From contig JAFKJB010000009.1 in assembly GCA_017306155.1 (NCBI GenBank), forward strand, positions 96,498-160,497: a stretch of 64,000 nt of DNA, written 5' to 3'. The translations under genes and the position numbers were made by a program. Below, piece after piece: positions 17,899 through 27,340 of this stretch. Position 1 is the first letter of the stretch; each line of letters opens with the position of its first letter. The notes below the pieces were generated by a model that was given only the letters and a program-made list of their open reading frames with translations, was not told the DNA's origin and ran no database searches. This DNA comes from Nitrosospira multiformis (GTDB lineage Bacteria > Pseudomonadota > Gammaproteobacteria > Burkholderiales > Nitrosomonadaceae).

Positions 17899-19098
17899 AT
17901 GAGTGCTATCGATACGCTGCGCTTCGCCCTGCGCTCGCTCACCGCGCATCGCCTGCGCACCTTGCTGTCTGCAACCGGAATCGGCATCGGGATCGCGGCG
18001 GTTATCCTCCTGACTTCCATTGGGGAAGGAATTCACCAGTTCGTGATTTCGGAGTTCACCCAGTTCGGCACCAATATCATTACGGTCACGCCGGGAAAAA
18101 TCAGGACCCACGGCAGATCGCTGGGCTCGATCGGGAGTGCGCGCCTCCTCACGATCGAAGATGCGCTGGCGTTGAAGCATTCCCGTTATGTCCAGCACGT
18201 CAACGCAGGCGTGATGGGCAATGCGGAAATACGGGCAGGCGGACGGAGCCGGCGGGTCACGGTCTATGGTGAAAGCCCGGATTTCGCGCATACATTCAAC
18301 ATGAAGGTCGCAAGCGGACGGTTTCTGCCGGAAGATGATCCCCGCAATCCTCGCGCCTATGTGGTGCTGGGTTCCAAAGTGCGCACGGAACTGTTCGGCA
18401 GCGCGAATCCCTTGGGCGCTACGCTGCAGGTCGGTCTGTCGCGCTTTCGCGTGATCGGCGTCATGGAATCGAAGGGGCAGGTGCTCGGCTTCGATCTGGA
18501 CGATACGGTCTTCCTTCCCACTGCCCGCGCCCTGGAAATTTTCAATCGCGAAGGTGTAATGGAAATCAATATTGCCTATCGGCCAGGCGCGCCCCTGGAA
18601 GCCGTGGTGGACGATATACGCCGCATCCTCGTTTCAAGACATGGGCGGGAAGATTTCACCATCACGCCCCAGCAGCAGATGCTGAATACATTGAATACCG
18701 TTCTGGATGTATTGATTTTCGCGGTTGCAGCACTCGGCAGTATTTCCCTGCTGGTGGGGGCTGTCGGCATGGTCACGCTCATGCATATTGCCGTGACTGA
18801 ACGCGTGGCCGAAATCGGCCTGCTCACCGCCCTGGGGGCGACCCGCGGCCGCGTCCGCATTCTGTTTCTGACGGAATCCACGGTGCTTGCGACATTGGGC
18901 GGTTTGGGCGGCCTGGCTACAGGCGTGGGAATAGCCTGGCTGCTGAAATCCCTGTCAATCGGCCTGCCCGTGCAGATCCCCTGGAATTACACCGCTGGCG
19001 CACTCGGAATTTCCGTGCTGATTGGCCTCGCCGCCGGCGTTATTCCCGCCATGCGGGCGGCACGGTTGAATCCGATTGAAGCGCTTCGGGCCGAATAG
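17899..19098 (+). CDS. ABC exporter permease 2 (MacB/FtsX type)
   Basis: 399 aa. Same fold as the preceding permease: N-terminal helix (RLRTLLSATGIGIGIAAVILLTSIGEG), periplasmic domain with FGTNIITVTPGK, and a C-terminal FtsX block (LGSISLLVGAVGMVTLMHIAVTERVAEIGLLTALGATRGRV). The two permeases are clearly paralogous but diverged, so they arose by duplication and probably act as a heterodimer. The operon ends here; the following small gene is convergent. Confidence 0.92.
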   Translation: MSAIDTLRFALRSLTAHRLRTLLSATGIGIGIAAVILLTSIGEGIHQFVISEFTQFGTNIITVTPGKIRTHGRSLGSIGSARLLTIEDALALKHSRYVQHVNAGVMGNAEIRAGGRSRRVTVYGESPDFAHTFNMKVASGRFLPEDDPRNPRAYVVLGSKVRTELFGSANPLGATLQVGLSRFRVIGVMESKGQVLGFDLDDTVFLPTARALEIFNREGVMEINIAYRPGAPLEAVVDDIRRILVSRHGREDFTITPQQQMLNTLNTVLDVLIFAVAALGSISLLVGAVGMVTLMHIAVTERVAEIGLLTALGATRGRVRILFLTESTVLATLGGLGGLATGVGIAWLLKSLSIGLPVQIPWNYTAGALGISVLIGLAAGVIPAMRAARLNPIEALRAE

Positions 19099-19121
19099 AT
19101 TTTAAAAAATAAGAAGCTTTT

Positions 19122-19421
19122 TTAATCGCCGGAAGCCTGTTTGTTCCTGCGCAGCCAGCGAAAAAAGAAAACATAAATAAAGGCCGGGACAAACGGGAGA
19201 ATCCACGGGAACATCTGCGAAAACCAGGCGGCATAGAAGCTATCCATATAGTGAGCCTTGGCGGCGGAGCAGGCGGGGGCATCCAGAAGGCGGCAGGTCA
19301 GGTGGATTTCGTAAGAAACCTGGACATGAGCGCGCCAGAGCCAGTAAGCCATTGATGCGGCAAAAACGATCAGCATAAAGACAAGCCAGTTCATCCGGCC
19401 TTCTTGTCGCATGGGACTCAT
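19122..19421 (-). CDS. Small membrane protein of unknown function
   Basis: 99 aa if it starts at ATG 19421 (GGAG ten bases upstream) or 90 aa from ATG 19394 (GAAGG five bases upstream); the latter begins MNWLVFML. Two hydrophobic segments are visible (LVFMLIVFAASMAYWLW and FPWILPFVPAFIYVFFF), with two Cys in the loop between them (LTCRLLDAPAC) and a basic C-terminus (RWLRRNKQ). No family recognised. It is convergent with the exporter operon. Confidence 0.6.
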   Translation of the reverse strand: MSPMRQEGRMNWLVFMLIVFAASMAYWLWRAHVQVSYEIHLTCRLLDAPACSAAKAHYMDSFYAAWFSQMFPWILPFVPAFIYVFFFRWLRRNKQASGD

Positions 19422-19520
19422 TTTTTCTTCACTCCATAGATAATGCTTTCGAGGAAAGCAAGCACGCTTCGAAAAATGGCTGCTGGATTAGGGCATCCAA
19501 AGCCTTTTCACTCCTGCGCC

Positions 19521-21203
19521 TCATGCATTGCGAAAGCGCGAATGCCTGAGCAGGAAGATGGCCAGTAGCGGCAATACGAGGCCAATTACAGTCACTGAAA
19601 CCAGCAGCGGACCAAGTTCGCTGTAATCCGCGGGAACGGTAACCTTCCCGGTATCCGGGTCCGCCACTTCGCGCGTTACCATGAAAATCTGGTTCATGTA
19701 CTTTGTTCCAAGCTGCGACGCAGACAGGGCAAGGTTGGTGAAGGAGGCCATCACCGCGAAGAAGGTGGCCTTGAGCGTCTCCGGCGCGGAGTTGGCAATC
19801 CACGCCAGCATCGGGATCATTGCAATCTGCCCCAGGGGGGATTCCAGCGCCGTATCGATCACCGCAATAAAGCGCGCATCCACCACGCCATTCGTCAGGG
19901 ACGCTGTCCATTCATGCAAACCATAATACATCCCGATTATGGGCAGGGACAAGAAAGTGCCGACGACGGTAAGCCAGCCGATAATGTAGGCAATCGAGCG
20001 TTCAGCCATGAATCGCCGAAAGATGAACATTCCCGCCAGGGTCAGGATCGCGCCGATCAGGGATAATGTCGCCAGAAACTGCTGATCAAAGCCAAGGTGG
20101 TCGATCATCCACCAGGTTGAACCCGCCCCCGGCCCAGGTATGGCGCGGAACACGAATATCAGGATTGCCGTGCCCACCAGCACATTGCGCGCCTCGGGCT
20201 CCAGTTCGCCCGTCAGCCGCCACATCAGGAATAAGACGATGGCCATGGAAACCAGGAAGATGATTTCCTCTCCCCCCGGTATCCGGCTCAGGCCAACACT
20301 CAGGGAGACTGCCGTGAAAGCCAGGCCGCCGCCGAGTATCCACCAGTTTACCGGGGGGGGATCGGGGTTGACCCCAAGCAGCGCTTCCGATTCCATCCGG
20401 CTATGACCTTGCGCTACAAGATGCGCAATATCCCGCCGATGCAGCCATGAGGCGAACAGGACGCCGGTAACGGAAACCAGCGGGATGATCAAGGCAAGCT
20501 CATAGACGAACAGGTATGCCGCGGCCTTGCCCGCCTCGGATAACTCGCCTACGCCCTGCAACACATAAACATTCACCACCGAGACCAGAACCCCTCCGCT
20601 GATGATCGCGACCCGGCCCAGCGTCTGCATCGTGACATGCATGGATTTGCGGCTTTCGAGCGCCAGCGGGTTTCCGTCCTGGTCGACTCGCGGCACCGCT
20701 TCCACTGTCATCGCATCCGCCACCACATCCTGCAGGACGTAACCAATGGGTGCCAGCAATGCCGCAGTAACGTACCACGCCTCCACGGTAGCAATAGTGC
20801 GCATCTCCTCCAGGTATCCGAGCAACCCGATCATGATGAGCAGGCTCAACGTGATCAAGCCCGCGCCCAGGTACACCAGCAGGCTCTTCCACCGCCATAC
20901 GAGGTCAACGAGGTGCCCGAGCGGCATTTTCAACGCCCATGGCAGCATCATCCAGAACCCGAGTGCCGCCAGGAATTCGGCCGAAAGCCCCAGCCGCTCC
21001 TTGACGTAAAACGTGCCGACGATGCCTGTCAGGCCGGAAATGCCAGCCGCCACATAAACCATGAGCGGGGGCAGATAGGACAACCGCATTTCACGCCCCA
21101 GCGCGAAAATATTCTCATCCAGCCAGCTGCCGACGGTAGCGAGGAAACCCGCAGTTGGCCGCGCGGTTGCGGCCACCGCGCTTTTATCGGGAGACTGGTT
21201 CAT
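19521..21203 (-). CDS. BT1/AmpG-like MFS transporter
   Basis: 560 aa with about twelve to fourteen membrane helices. The N-terminal part (LPPLMVYVAAGISGLTGIVGTFYVKERLGLSAEFLAALGFW, then WALKMPLGHLVDLVWRWKSLLVYLGA) matches the pattern of the folate-biopterin (BT1) branch of the major facilitator superfamily: a helix pair, then KxPxGxLxD in the first cytoplasmic loop. AmpG-type muropeptide permeases have a related layout. The substrate cannot be deduced. It is transcribed in the same direction as, and downstream of, the squalene/phytoene synthase gene. Confidence 0.75.
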   Translation of the reverse strand: MNQSPDKSAVAATARPTAGFLATVGSWLDENIFALGREMRLSYLPPLMVYVAAGISGLTGIVGTFYVKERLGLSAEFLAALGFWMMLPWALKMPLGHLVDLVWRWKSLLVYLGAGLITLSLLIMIGLLGYLEEMRTIATVEAWYVTAALLAPIGYVLQDVVADAMTVEAVPRVDQDGNPLALESRKSMHVTMQTLGRVAIISGGVLVSVVNVYVLQGVGELSEAGKAAAYLFVYELALIIPLVSVTGVLFASWLHRRDIAHLVAQGHSRMESEALLGVNPDPPPVNWWILGGGLAFTAVSLSVGLSRIPGGEEIIFLVSMAIVLFLMWRLTGELEPEARNVLVGTAILIFVFRAIPGPGAGSTWWMIDHLGFDQQFLATLSLIGAILTLAGMFIFRRFMAERSIAYIIGWLTVVGTFLSLPIIGMYYGLHEWTASLTNGVVDARFIAVIDTALESPLGQIAMIPMLAWIANSAPETLKATFFAVMASFTNLALSASQLGTKYMNQIFMVTREVADPDTGKVTVPADYSELGPLLVSVTVIGLVLPLLAIFLLRHSRFRNA

Positions 21204-21327
21204 TGCTGCGGCAGGAAAGAAAGATTGTCGGGGATATCTGGCACGAAAACGTTTTAGATTTTTTATTTCAAGGATGAAGCGCGGCAGCGATAGTTGATCT
21301 TGCCTGTTACGCCAGCCGGCTCAGCGG

Positions 21328-22425
21328 TTACTGCCCTACGGCTGAGACAACCTGCTCCCGGACTCGGTTCCAGTAACTGGTTGCAACAAAGCCGTTGGCA
21401 CAGGTCATGGTTGTCAATGTCATTATCAGGTATACCTCGCTTCGAGGCGCCTTGATATTGACGGCGGGATCGAGCAGATCGGGGGCGACTGCCACCCGCC
21501 GCAGGGTTTCCCCGGCCAGCAGTATCGGCCAGATGCAGGCCAGCCGTTGACGAATCTCCGAGACGGGAATCGCCATGGTATAAAACCAGCCCTGATCCAG
21601 GTGCTCGATGGCCATCCCGATGAGCCGGTCGAGAACCGGTTTGAATTTCGGCAGGCTGCCGTCATTCAACAGGTCCGCGGGCTTCAGGCCCACCTCATCG
21701 AGAAGTGATTCGGGAATATAGCAGCGGCCATTGTGCAGGTCCCGGCCGATATCCTTCAGAATGTTGGTGAGTTGCAGGCCTTTCCCAAACCTTACCCCGA
21801 TGGCTGCCATCTCTTCCACATCCCAGCGGCCCATCGTCGGCCGGTGAGCGCAAATCATCCTGGTCCAGAAATCCCCGACACAACCGGCGACATGGTAGGT
21901 GTACCGGTCCAGATCATCCAGCGTGGATAGCGCCGCAAGCCGGTCACTTGACTGTCCGGGGAAGCGCTTCAAGTCCATCTCCATCCCTTCTGTCAGCACC
22001 TTTATGACCCACTGGATGCGCGTCCGGTCATCGGGCAAGCACTCCTCGTACAGTCTGAAACACTCCTCCAGCCGCTGCAGAAGAATGCTCTCTCCCGAGT
22101 CTTTCTGGTGAGGGACCAGCGCGCCCTGAATCTCCTGAACCGCTTTCCAGTCGACTCTGGCCGGAGTGAATTGCCCACGGAACCGGTTCAGGTATTCCAG
22201 GCGCTCTGTCCGGTCGATCAGATCCGTATCCGCAATGGTATCGGCAGCGCGCGCAAACAGATATGCCAGGCCCATCTGGTCGCGTACACCAATCGGCAGC
22301 ACATTGAGCGTGAGATAAAACGAACGGGAAACCTGCTTCAGGATGTCGTGCAGCAGCTCGTGTCTGATGGAGGGGGTAGTCAAGGATGGAAATTGAAAAC
22401 AACTGGATGAACAAGGCCGCAACAT
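21328..22425 (-). CDS. Squalene/phytoene synthase family protein
   Basis: 365 aa. Catalyses head-to-head condensation of prenyl diphosphates. Both Mg-binding Asp-rich motifs are present: ARAADTIADTD (first DxxxD) and NILKDIGRDLHNGRCYIPE (second). SRSFYLTLNVLP and the Arg/Tyr region LFARAAD are family hallmarks. The C-terminus has a hydrophobic stretch (VYLIMTLTTMTCANGF) that may be a membrane anchor as in eukaryote-like squalene synthases. No other isoprenoid gene is nearby, so squalene for hopanoids is likely but not proven. The ATG at 22425 has a weak RBS, so the first ~20 residues are uncertain. Confidence 0.87.
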   Translation of the reverse strand: MLRPCSSSCFQFPSLTTPSIRHELLHDILKQVSRSFYLTLNVLPIGVRDQMGLAYLFARAADTIADTDLIDRTERLEYLNRFRGQFTPARVDWKAVQEIQGALVPHQKDSGESILLQRLEECFRLYEECLPDDRTRIQWVIKVLTEGMEMDLKRFPGQSSDRLAALSTLDDLDRYTYHVAGCVGDFWTRMICAHRPTMGRWDVEEMAAIGVRFGKGLQLTNILKDIGRDLHNGRCYIPESLLDEVGLKPADLLNDGSLPKFKPVLDRLIGMAIEHLDQGWFYTMAIPVSEIRQRLACIWPILLAGETLRRVAVAPDLLDPAVNIKAPRSEVYLIMTLTTMTCANGFVATSYWNRVREQVVSAVGQ

Positions 22426-22731
22426 TACCCGTTACCAGAGCTTAAGGTCAAGGCGTGTGTTTTTCAATCGCCTTCTCATGAGTAATAACTGGAAATACCC
22501 ATCTATGCATATGTCGTAGCATGGATGGGGCATGGCGCCCCATCAAAACCTTGCCCTGAAACCCCCCGAGCGGAACAAGACACAAAACTATCAAGTTTTG
22601 CATTTAGTACTTTGGTCCAATTGCTGAGCCCGTTTTAAGGCAATAACATCTGAATAGACCGGTTTGGGAATGGAGTGAGAGATCATCTTATTCTTTGGGC
22701 AGCGCTATAACTAGAAGTCAGCACAATATAG
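22426..22731. other. Divergent promoter region before the cas operon
   Basis: 306 bp, clearly more AT-rich toward the cas side. A 7-bp perfect hairpin ATGGGGC/GCCCCAT with a 5-nt loop lies at 22525-22543. The cas operon promoter must be here, since cas3 is the first gene; a TATAAC box near 22710 is possible, but I see no good -35 partner. No gene is visible. Confidence 0.5.
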
Positions 22732-24969
22732 ATGGAAAGACCAAGCAAAACTCAATACCTCGCTCATGTCAGACAAGATTCCAACGGGGGTTGGAAAGAA
22801 CATCTATTAGAAGAGCATTTACAAGGGGTTTCACGTTTGGCGGGGGAGCTTGCCCAACCATTTGAAGGCGGGGAGTGGGCTGCTCTGGCTGGGTTATGGC
22901 ACGACTTGGGAAAATACTCAGCAGACTTTCAGGATTACCTCACGGTGGCGAGTGGTTATGAGAAACAAGATGCACACGTGGAAATTGAAGGTTCGTCAAA
23001 GCGCGTAAATCACTCCTCTGCCGGCGCCATTTTTGCCTGTGAGAAAATGGGTGCAAAGGGGAGGCTTCTAGCCTATTTGATTGCGGGCCACCATGCAGGA
23101 TTGCCGGATTGGTCAGCAGCGGAGACAGGCGCAGCAGCATTGGAATATCGACTCACCTCAAAGGAGTATCTTGAGGCATTGCCTTTCTCGAAAATTCCTT
23201 CCCAGATAATCAACCCAGACATATTGCCGTCCCAAAAACCTTTAGGCGGAGCAGATGGATTAGCGCTGTGGTTGCGCATGCTGTTTTCGTGCCTGGTGGA
23301 TGCGGATTTTCTCGATACAGAAATCTTCATGGATGAGGAAAGAGCAGCCATCCGTCAAGATTACCGCGATCTAATTAGCCTCCTTACCGATTTCAATGGT
23401 CACATGGAGCAGATGATATCGAAATCCGACCCCACTCCTGTTAACGCTATTCGTCGGGATATTCTGCGTCAATGTCGTACTAAAGCTGCTTTCATGCCAG
23501 GACTGTTTTCACTAACCGTTCCTACGGGCGGCGGAAAAACATTGGCAAGCATGGCCTTTGCCTTGGAGCACGCGCTTGCCCACAATAGAAAGAGGATAAT
23601 TTACGTTATTCCATACACTAGCATTATCGAGCAAACCGCTGGTATCTTCCGTTCCATATTTGGTGATAACGTTGTTGAACACCACTCCAACCTGGATCCT
23701 GATAAAGGTGAAAATGCGCGCTCCCGTCTGGCGGCAGAAAACTGGGATGCTCCAATTGTAGTAACGACCAACGTTCAGTTCTTTGAGTCCCTATTTGCTT
23801 CCCGCACCAGCCGTTGCCGCAAGTTGCATAACATAATAGATAGTGTAGTGGTATTGGACGAGGCGCAGCTACTACCGCCTGAGTTCCTGCAGCCCATTAC
23901 GGATGTAATAAATCTGTTGGCAGCTCATTACGGGGTCACTTTTCTTTTTTCCACTGCCACCCAACCCAAGCTTGCATCCTTCGAAGTTTACGGCCAAAAA
24001 CCTTTTCGCGGCCTGGATAATGTATGTGAAATCATTGAGGACACAGATGCGCTATACGCCGCATTAAAGAGGGTAGAGGTTGAAATACCTTCTGACCTAT
24101 ACAAGCCGCGGGATTGGGATAGCCTCGCAGCGGAATTCGGCCAATATCCCAAAGTGCTTTGCATTGTCAATCGCCGTGATGACGCTCGCCTCCTTCATGG
24201 GCTCATGCCGAAAGGTACGCTACATCTATCTGCGTTAATGTGCGGCGAGCATCGCAGCCAGGTAATTGCCGAGATCAAATCGCGGTTAAGCCATAATGAG
24301 CCGGTGCGTGTCATTAGTACTCAGCTGGTAGAAGCAGGGGTCGATCTCGATTTTCCGGTCGTTTATCGCGCTCTGGCAGGCTTGGATTCTATTGCCCAGG
24401 CAGCGGGCAGATGTAATCGGGAGGGTAAATTAAAGGGGTTGGGGAGAGTGATTGTTTTTGTGCCGCCAACTTCCGCTCCTCCAGGTTTGCTGCGACAGGC
24501 GGCACAAATTTCTGTCAGCCTTATGGCTGGGCTCAAAGAGGATCTTTTGGGGCGTATCGTAGTTCAGCGGTTTTTCGAGCATCTTTATGTTCGCGCTCCT
24601 TCGTTGGATAAGCACAGTATTACCGATCTTCTCAGCAGAGACGCTCGACGGGCGCAGATTCAATTTCGCACAGTCGCACAAAAATTCAAGCTCATCGACG
24701 ATAAGTACCAAACAATTCTAGTGCGGTATGGAAAAAGTGATGAACTCCTTGAGCTATTATCCCGCATTGGCCCGACACGCGATCTTATGCGCAAGCTGCA
24801 GCGCTATGCTGTAAACATACCCCCGCGGCTGTTTGTTCATCTGGCAAAGACCGGCGACGTATACCCGATCCATTCTGGAATATATGCTCAAGTTGGAAAC
24901 AAGCTTTACGATGAAATGTTGGGAGTCATTACAGACGGGGAAATAGCACCTGATGATTTAGTTATATGA
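22732..24969 (+). CDS. cas3: Cas3 helicase-nuclease (type I-C)
   Basis: 745 aa. N-terminal HD nuclease: His24/His29 region, LWHDLGKYS with His57-Asp58, KRVNHSSAGA, and LIAGHHAGLPDW. The superfamily-2 helicase follows: Walker A PTGGGKT near residue 264, the DEAH-box variant VLDEAQLL, STATQP (motif III), and STQLVEAGVDLDFPVVYRAL...QAAGRCNREG (motifs V-VI). Cas3 unwinds and degrades DNA marked by Cascade. First gene of the operon; its stop overlaps cas5 by 4 nt (ATGA). The gene is visibly more AT-rich than the flanking metabolism genes, which fits horizontal transfer of the CRISPR locus. Confidence 0.97.
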   Translation: MERPSKTQYLAHVRQDSNGGWKEHLLEEHLQGVSRLAGELAQPFEGGEWAALAGLWHDLGKYSADFQDYLTVASGYEKQDAHVEIEGSSKRVNHSSAGAIFACEKMGAKGRLLAYLIAGHHAGLPDWSAAETGAAALEYRLTSKEYLEALPFSKIPSQIINPDILPSQKPLGGADGLALWLRMLFSCLVDADFLDTEIFMDEERAAIRQDYRDLISLLTDFNGHMEQMISKSDPTPVNAIRRDILRQCRTKAAFMPGLFSLTVPTGGGKTLASMAFALEHALAHNRKRIIYVIPYTSIIEQTAGIFRSIFGDNVVEHHSNLDPDKGENARSRLAAENWDAPIVVTTNVQFFESLFASRTSRCRKLHNIIDSVVVLDEAQLLPPEFLQPITDVINLLAAHYGVTFLFSTATQPKLASFEVYGQKPFRGLDNVCEIIEDTDALYAALKRVEVEIPSDLYKPRDWDSLAAEFGQYPKVLCIVNRRDDARLLHGLMPKGTLHLSALMCGEHRSQVIAEIKSRLSHNEPVRVISTQLVEAGVDLDFPVVYRALAGLDSIAQAAGRCNREGKLKGLGRVIVFVPPTSAPPGLLRQAAQISVSLMAGLKEDLLGRIVVQRFFEHLYVRAPSLDKHSITDLLSRDARRAQIQFRTVAQKFKLIDDKYQTILVRYGKSDELLELLSRIGPTRDLMRKLQRYAVNIPPRLFVHLAKTGDVYPIHSGIYAQVGNKLYDEMLGVITDGEIAPDDLVI

Positions 24970-25646
24970 AACGAGTGGGAATAAGAATAATGAAGATATT
25001 TTGCCTTGAGGTCAGGGGAGATTTTGCGTGTTTCACCCGTCCTGAAATGAAGGTTGAGCGCGTCAGCTATGACCTTATCACTCCCTCAGCCGCGCGAGCG
25101 GTGTTTGAGGCAGTTTTATGGAAACCGGCAATAAAGTGGAAGGTGACGAAGATTGAAGTGTTGAAACCGATCAGGTGGATAAACCTGAGGCGTAACGAAG
25201 TCGGAGCAGTCGTCTCCTCGCGCAACGTGCAGACAGCAATGAAGCTAGGAAGAGGGGAATTGGGTCTTTATATAGAAGACGAGCGACAGCAACGAGCTGG
25301 CCTATTCCTCCGTGATGTTGCGTATCGCATTCATGCTGCGTTCGAGCTTCTACCTAATGCGGGTGAGGGGAACAATCCAGGCAAATTCTTAGATATGTTC
25401 GAGCGGCGCGCCAGAAAGGGTCAGTGCATAAATCAGCCGTATTTAGGCTGCCGAGAGTTTGCCGCTGACTTCCGCTTGATTGAAGTGTTCGATGCGTTAC
25501 CTCCTCCTATTAACGAAAGTCGCGATCTGGGCTGGATGCTATATGACATGGATTACAGCGACCAAAAAAGTCCTAATCCATGCTTTTTTAATGCGAAGTT
25601 GGAAAGGGGAGTAATTGATTTAGTGGATGTGGAGGTGCGCGGATGA
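24966..25646 (+). CDS. cas5: Cas5 (type I-C, Cas5c/Cas5d)
   Basis: 226 aa from the ATGA overlap with cas3; ATG 24990 (MKIFCLEVRGDFACF) is an alternative and resembles the usual N-terminus. The RAMP fold signature of Cas5d is evident: CLEVRGDFACFTRPEMKVERVSYDLITPSAARAVFEAVLWKPAIKW, then YLGCREFAADF, LGWMLYDMDY and NPCFFNAKLERGVI. In type I-C, Cas5 replaces Cas6 and cuts the precursor crRNA at the base of the repeat hairpin, then stays on the 5' handle. Its stop overlaps cas8c by 4 nt. Confidence 0.96.
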   Translation: MKRVGIRIMKIFCLEVRGDFACFTRPEMKVERVSYDLITPSAARAVFEAVLWKPAIKWKVTKIEVLKPIRWINLRRNEVGAVVSSRNVQTAMKLGRGELGLYIEDERQQRAGLFLRDVAYRIHAAFELLPNAGEGNNPGKFLDMFERRARKGQCINQPYLGCREFAADFRLIEVFDALPPPINESRDLGWMLYDMDYSDQKSPNPCFFNAKLERGVIDLVDVEVRG

Positions 25647-27337
25647 TTCTTCAAGCGCTATGCGCTTACTACGAACGGAATATCGATTTACCACGTCCAG
25701 GGTTTGAGACTAAGGGCATTCCTTTCGTAATCGAAATTGATTCCCGAGGCAAGGTAGTACAAATTGAAGATACGCGAACTACTTATGGGAAGAGGAGGAA
25801 TCCTCGTAATTTCCTTGTCCCACAGGGAATGAAGAAAACTTCAGGCATTGCGGCTAATCTGTTATGGGATAACACTGAATATGTGCTAGGCGTAACGCTC
25901 AATGGCAAAGTGGAGCGAGTCAAGGAGCAGCACGCAGCATTTCGAGCGCGATTCGAGCAGTTTTGTCTTGGAGTCGATGACGCCGGACTTAACGCCATTG
26001 GTCAATTTTTTGCGACGGGAGACAGGATTCGACTGGAAGCTGATTCACTTTGGCCAGAAATTCTGGAAACAAATCCTGTTTTGACTTTTCGTCTAAATGG
26101 GGACTTGGAATTAATTTGCCAGAGGCCTGCTGTGAGGCACGTATTGGCTAACCCCATCGACTCCGATACGACACAAATAACATGTCTTGTTGCGGGGGCA
26201 TCGGATAGTCTTGAGCGCTTACATACCTCTATCAAGGGTGTTAGAGGTGCGCAAACCAGTGGCGCAAATATTGTTTCCTTCAATAAGGAAGCCTTTAATT
26301 CATTTGCCAAAGAGCAAGGAAGAAACGCGCCGGTGGGTAAGCATGCCGCCTTTGCATACACCACAGCACTCAATTATTTGTTGAGTAACGAGTCAGGCCA
26401 GCGCATTCAAGTTGGCGATGCGTCCACTGTATTTTGGTCAGAAAGGCAAACCGAGCTTGAGGACATCTTTGGGGATTTATTTGATGAACCTTTCAAGGAT
26501 GATCCGACAAAACAAACCAAGGCTGTCGAAGCATTATTCAACTCACCAAAGACGGGAGTTTTTACCGATAACAGTGATGATGCTCTCTTTTACGTTCTTG
26601 GCCTTGCGCCCAATGCCGCTCGTATAAGTATACGCTTCTGGCTGGTTAGCACGGTTAGCGAGATGTCCGCTCGCATTCGACAGCACTTTGACGACCTCAG
26701 GATGATCAAGCCAAGCTTTGAAAAGCCTCATTTGTCACTTTTTACTCTATTGACTTGTACCGCTGTACAAGGAAAGTCTGAAAACATCACCCCTAATCTT
26801 GTGGGCGAATTCATGCGCGCAATTTTGGCTGGACTACCTTATCCCACAACTTTGTTGCAAGCGGTTATTCGCCGGATTCGAGCGCAGAGGGAGGTTACTT
26901 ATCCGCGCGCGGCTCTTATTAAAGCCTATTTAAATAGGCAAGTTCGCTATCTACAGTCTCAAGAGGGGAAAATTACTGTGTCACTCGATGAAAGTAACAA
27001 TAATGCAGGTTACCTAATAGGGCGTCTATTTGCCACGCTGGAAAAAGTACAGGAGGAGGCAGTCAATCCTAGCACGACTATTCGCGATCGGTTCTACGGC
27101 GCTGCATCCAGTACACCTGTTACGGTATTTGCCAATCTGATGAAGCTCAAAAATCACCATCTTGCCAAGCTGGAGGATGGTCGTAAACGTTATTTCGAAA
27201 AATTGATCGGTCAAATAATCTCCGGTATTACCGATTTTCCAGCCCATTTGAGTCTGGCTGATCAGGGACGCTTCGCCATCGGCTACTACCACCAGCGCCA
27301 AGCTTTCTTTACCAAATCCAACAAGCAGGGAGAATAA
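25643..27337 (+). CDS. cas8c: Cas8c large subunit (Csd1)
   Basis: 564 aa. The N-terminus (MILQALCAYYERN...GFETKGIPFVIEID) and segments KVVQIED, FLVPQGMKKTSGIAANLLWDNTEYVLG, FWSERQTELEDIF and YLIGRLFATLEKVQEEAVNPSTTIRDRFYGAAS are characteristic of Csd1. It is the Cascade subunit that recognises the PAM. The C-terminal part may yield an internal Cas11-like small subunit, known for type I-C: several in-frame starts lie in its last third, but I cannot pick one. Linked by ATGA overlap to cas5 and 3 nt before cas7. Confidence 0.96.
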   Translation: MILQALCAYYERNIDLPRPGFETKGIPFVIEIDSRGKVVQIEDTRTTYGKRRNPRNFLVPQGMKKTSGIAANLLWDNTEYVLGVTLNGKVERVKEQHAAFRARFEQFCLGVDDAGLNAIGQFFATGDRIRLEADSLWPEILETNPVLTFRLNGDLELICQRPAVRHVLANPIDSDTTQITCLVAGASDSLERLHTSIKGVRGAQTSGANIVSFNKEAFNSFAKEQGRNAPVGKHAAFAYTTALNYLLSNESGQRIQVGDASTVFWSERQTELEDIFGDLFDEPFKDDPTKQTKAVEALFNSPKTGVFTDNSDDALFYVLGLAPNAARISIRFWLVSTVSEMSARIRQHFDDLRMIKPSFEKPHLSLFTLLTCTAVQGKSENITPNLVGEFMRAILAGLPYPTTLLQAVIRRIRAQREVTYPRAALIKAYLNRQVRYLQSQEGKITVSLDESNNNAGYLIGRLFATLEKVQEEAVNPSTTIRDRFYGAASSTPVTVFANLMKLKNHHLAKLEDGRKRYFEKLIGQIISGITDFPAHLSLADQGRFAIGYYHQRQAFFTKSNKQGE

Positions 27338-27340
27338 ATC

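Noticed and set aside
19099-19121. Bidirectional terminator between the permease and the small membrane protein
   Set aside because: There are A- and T-runs but only a very short stem; not enough to call.
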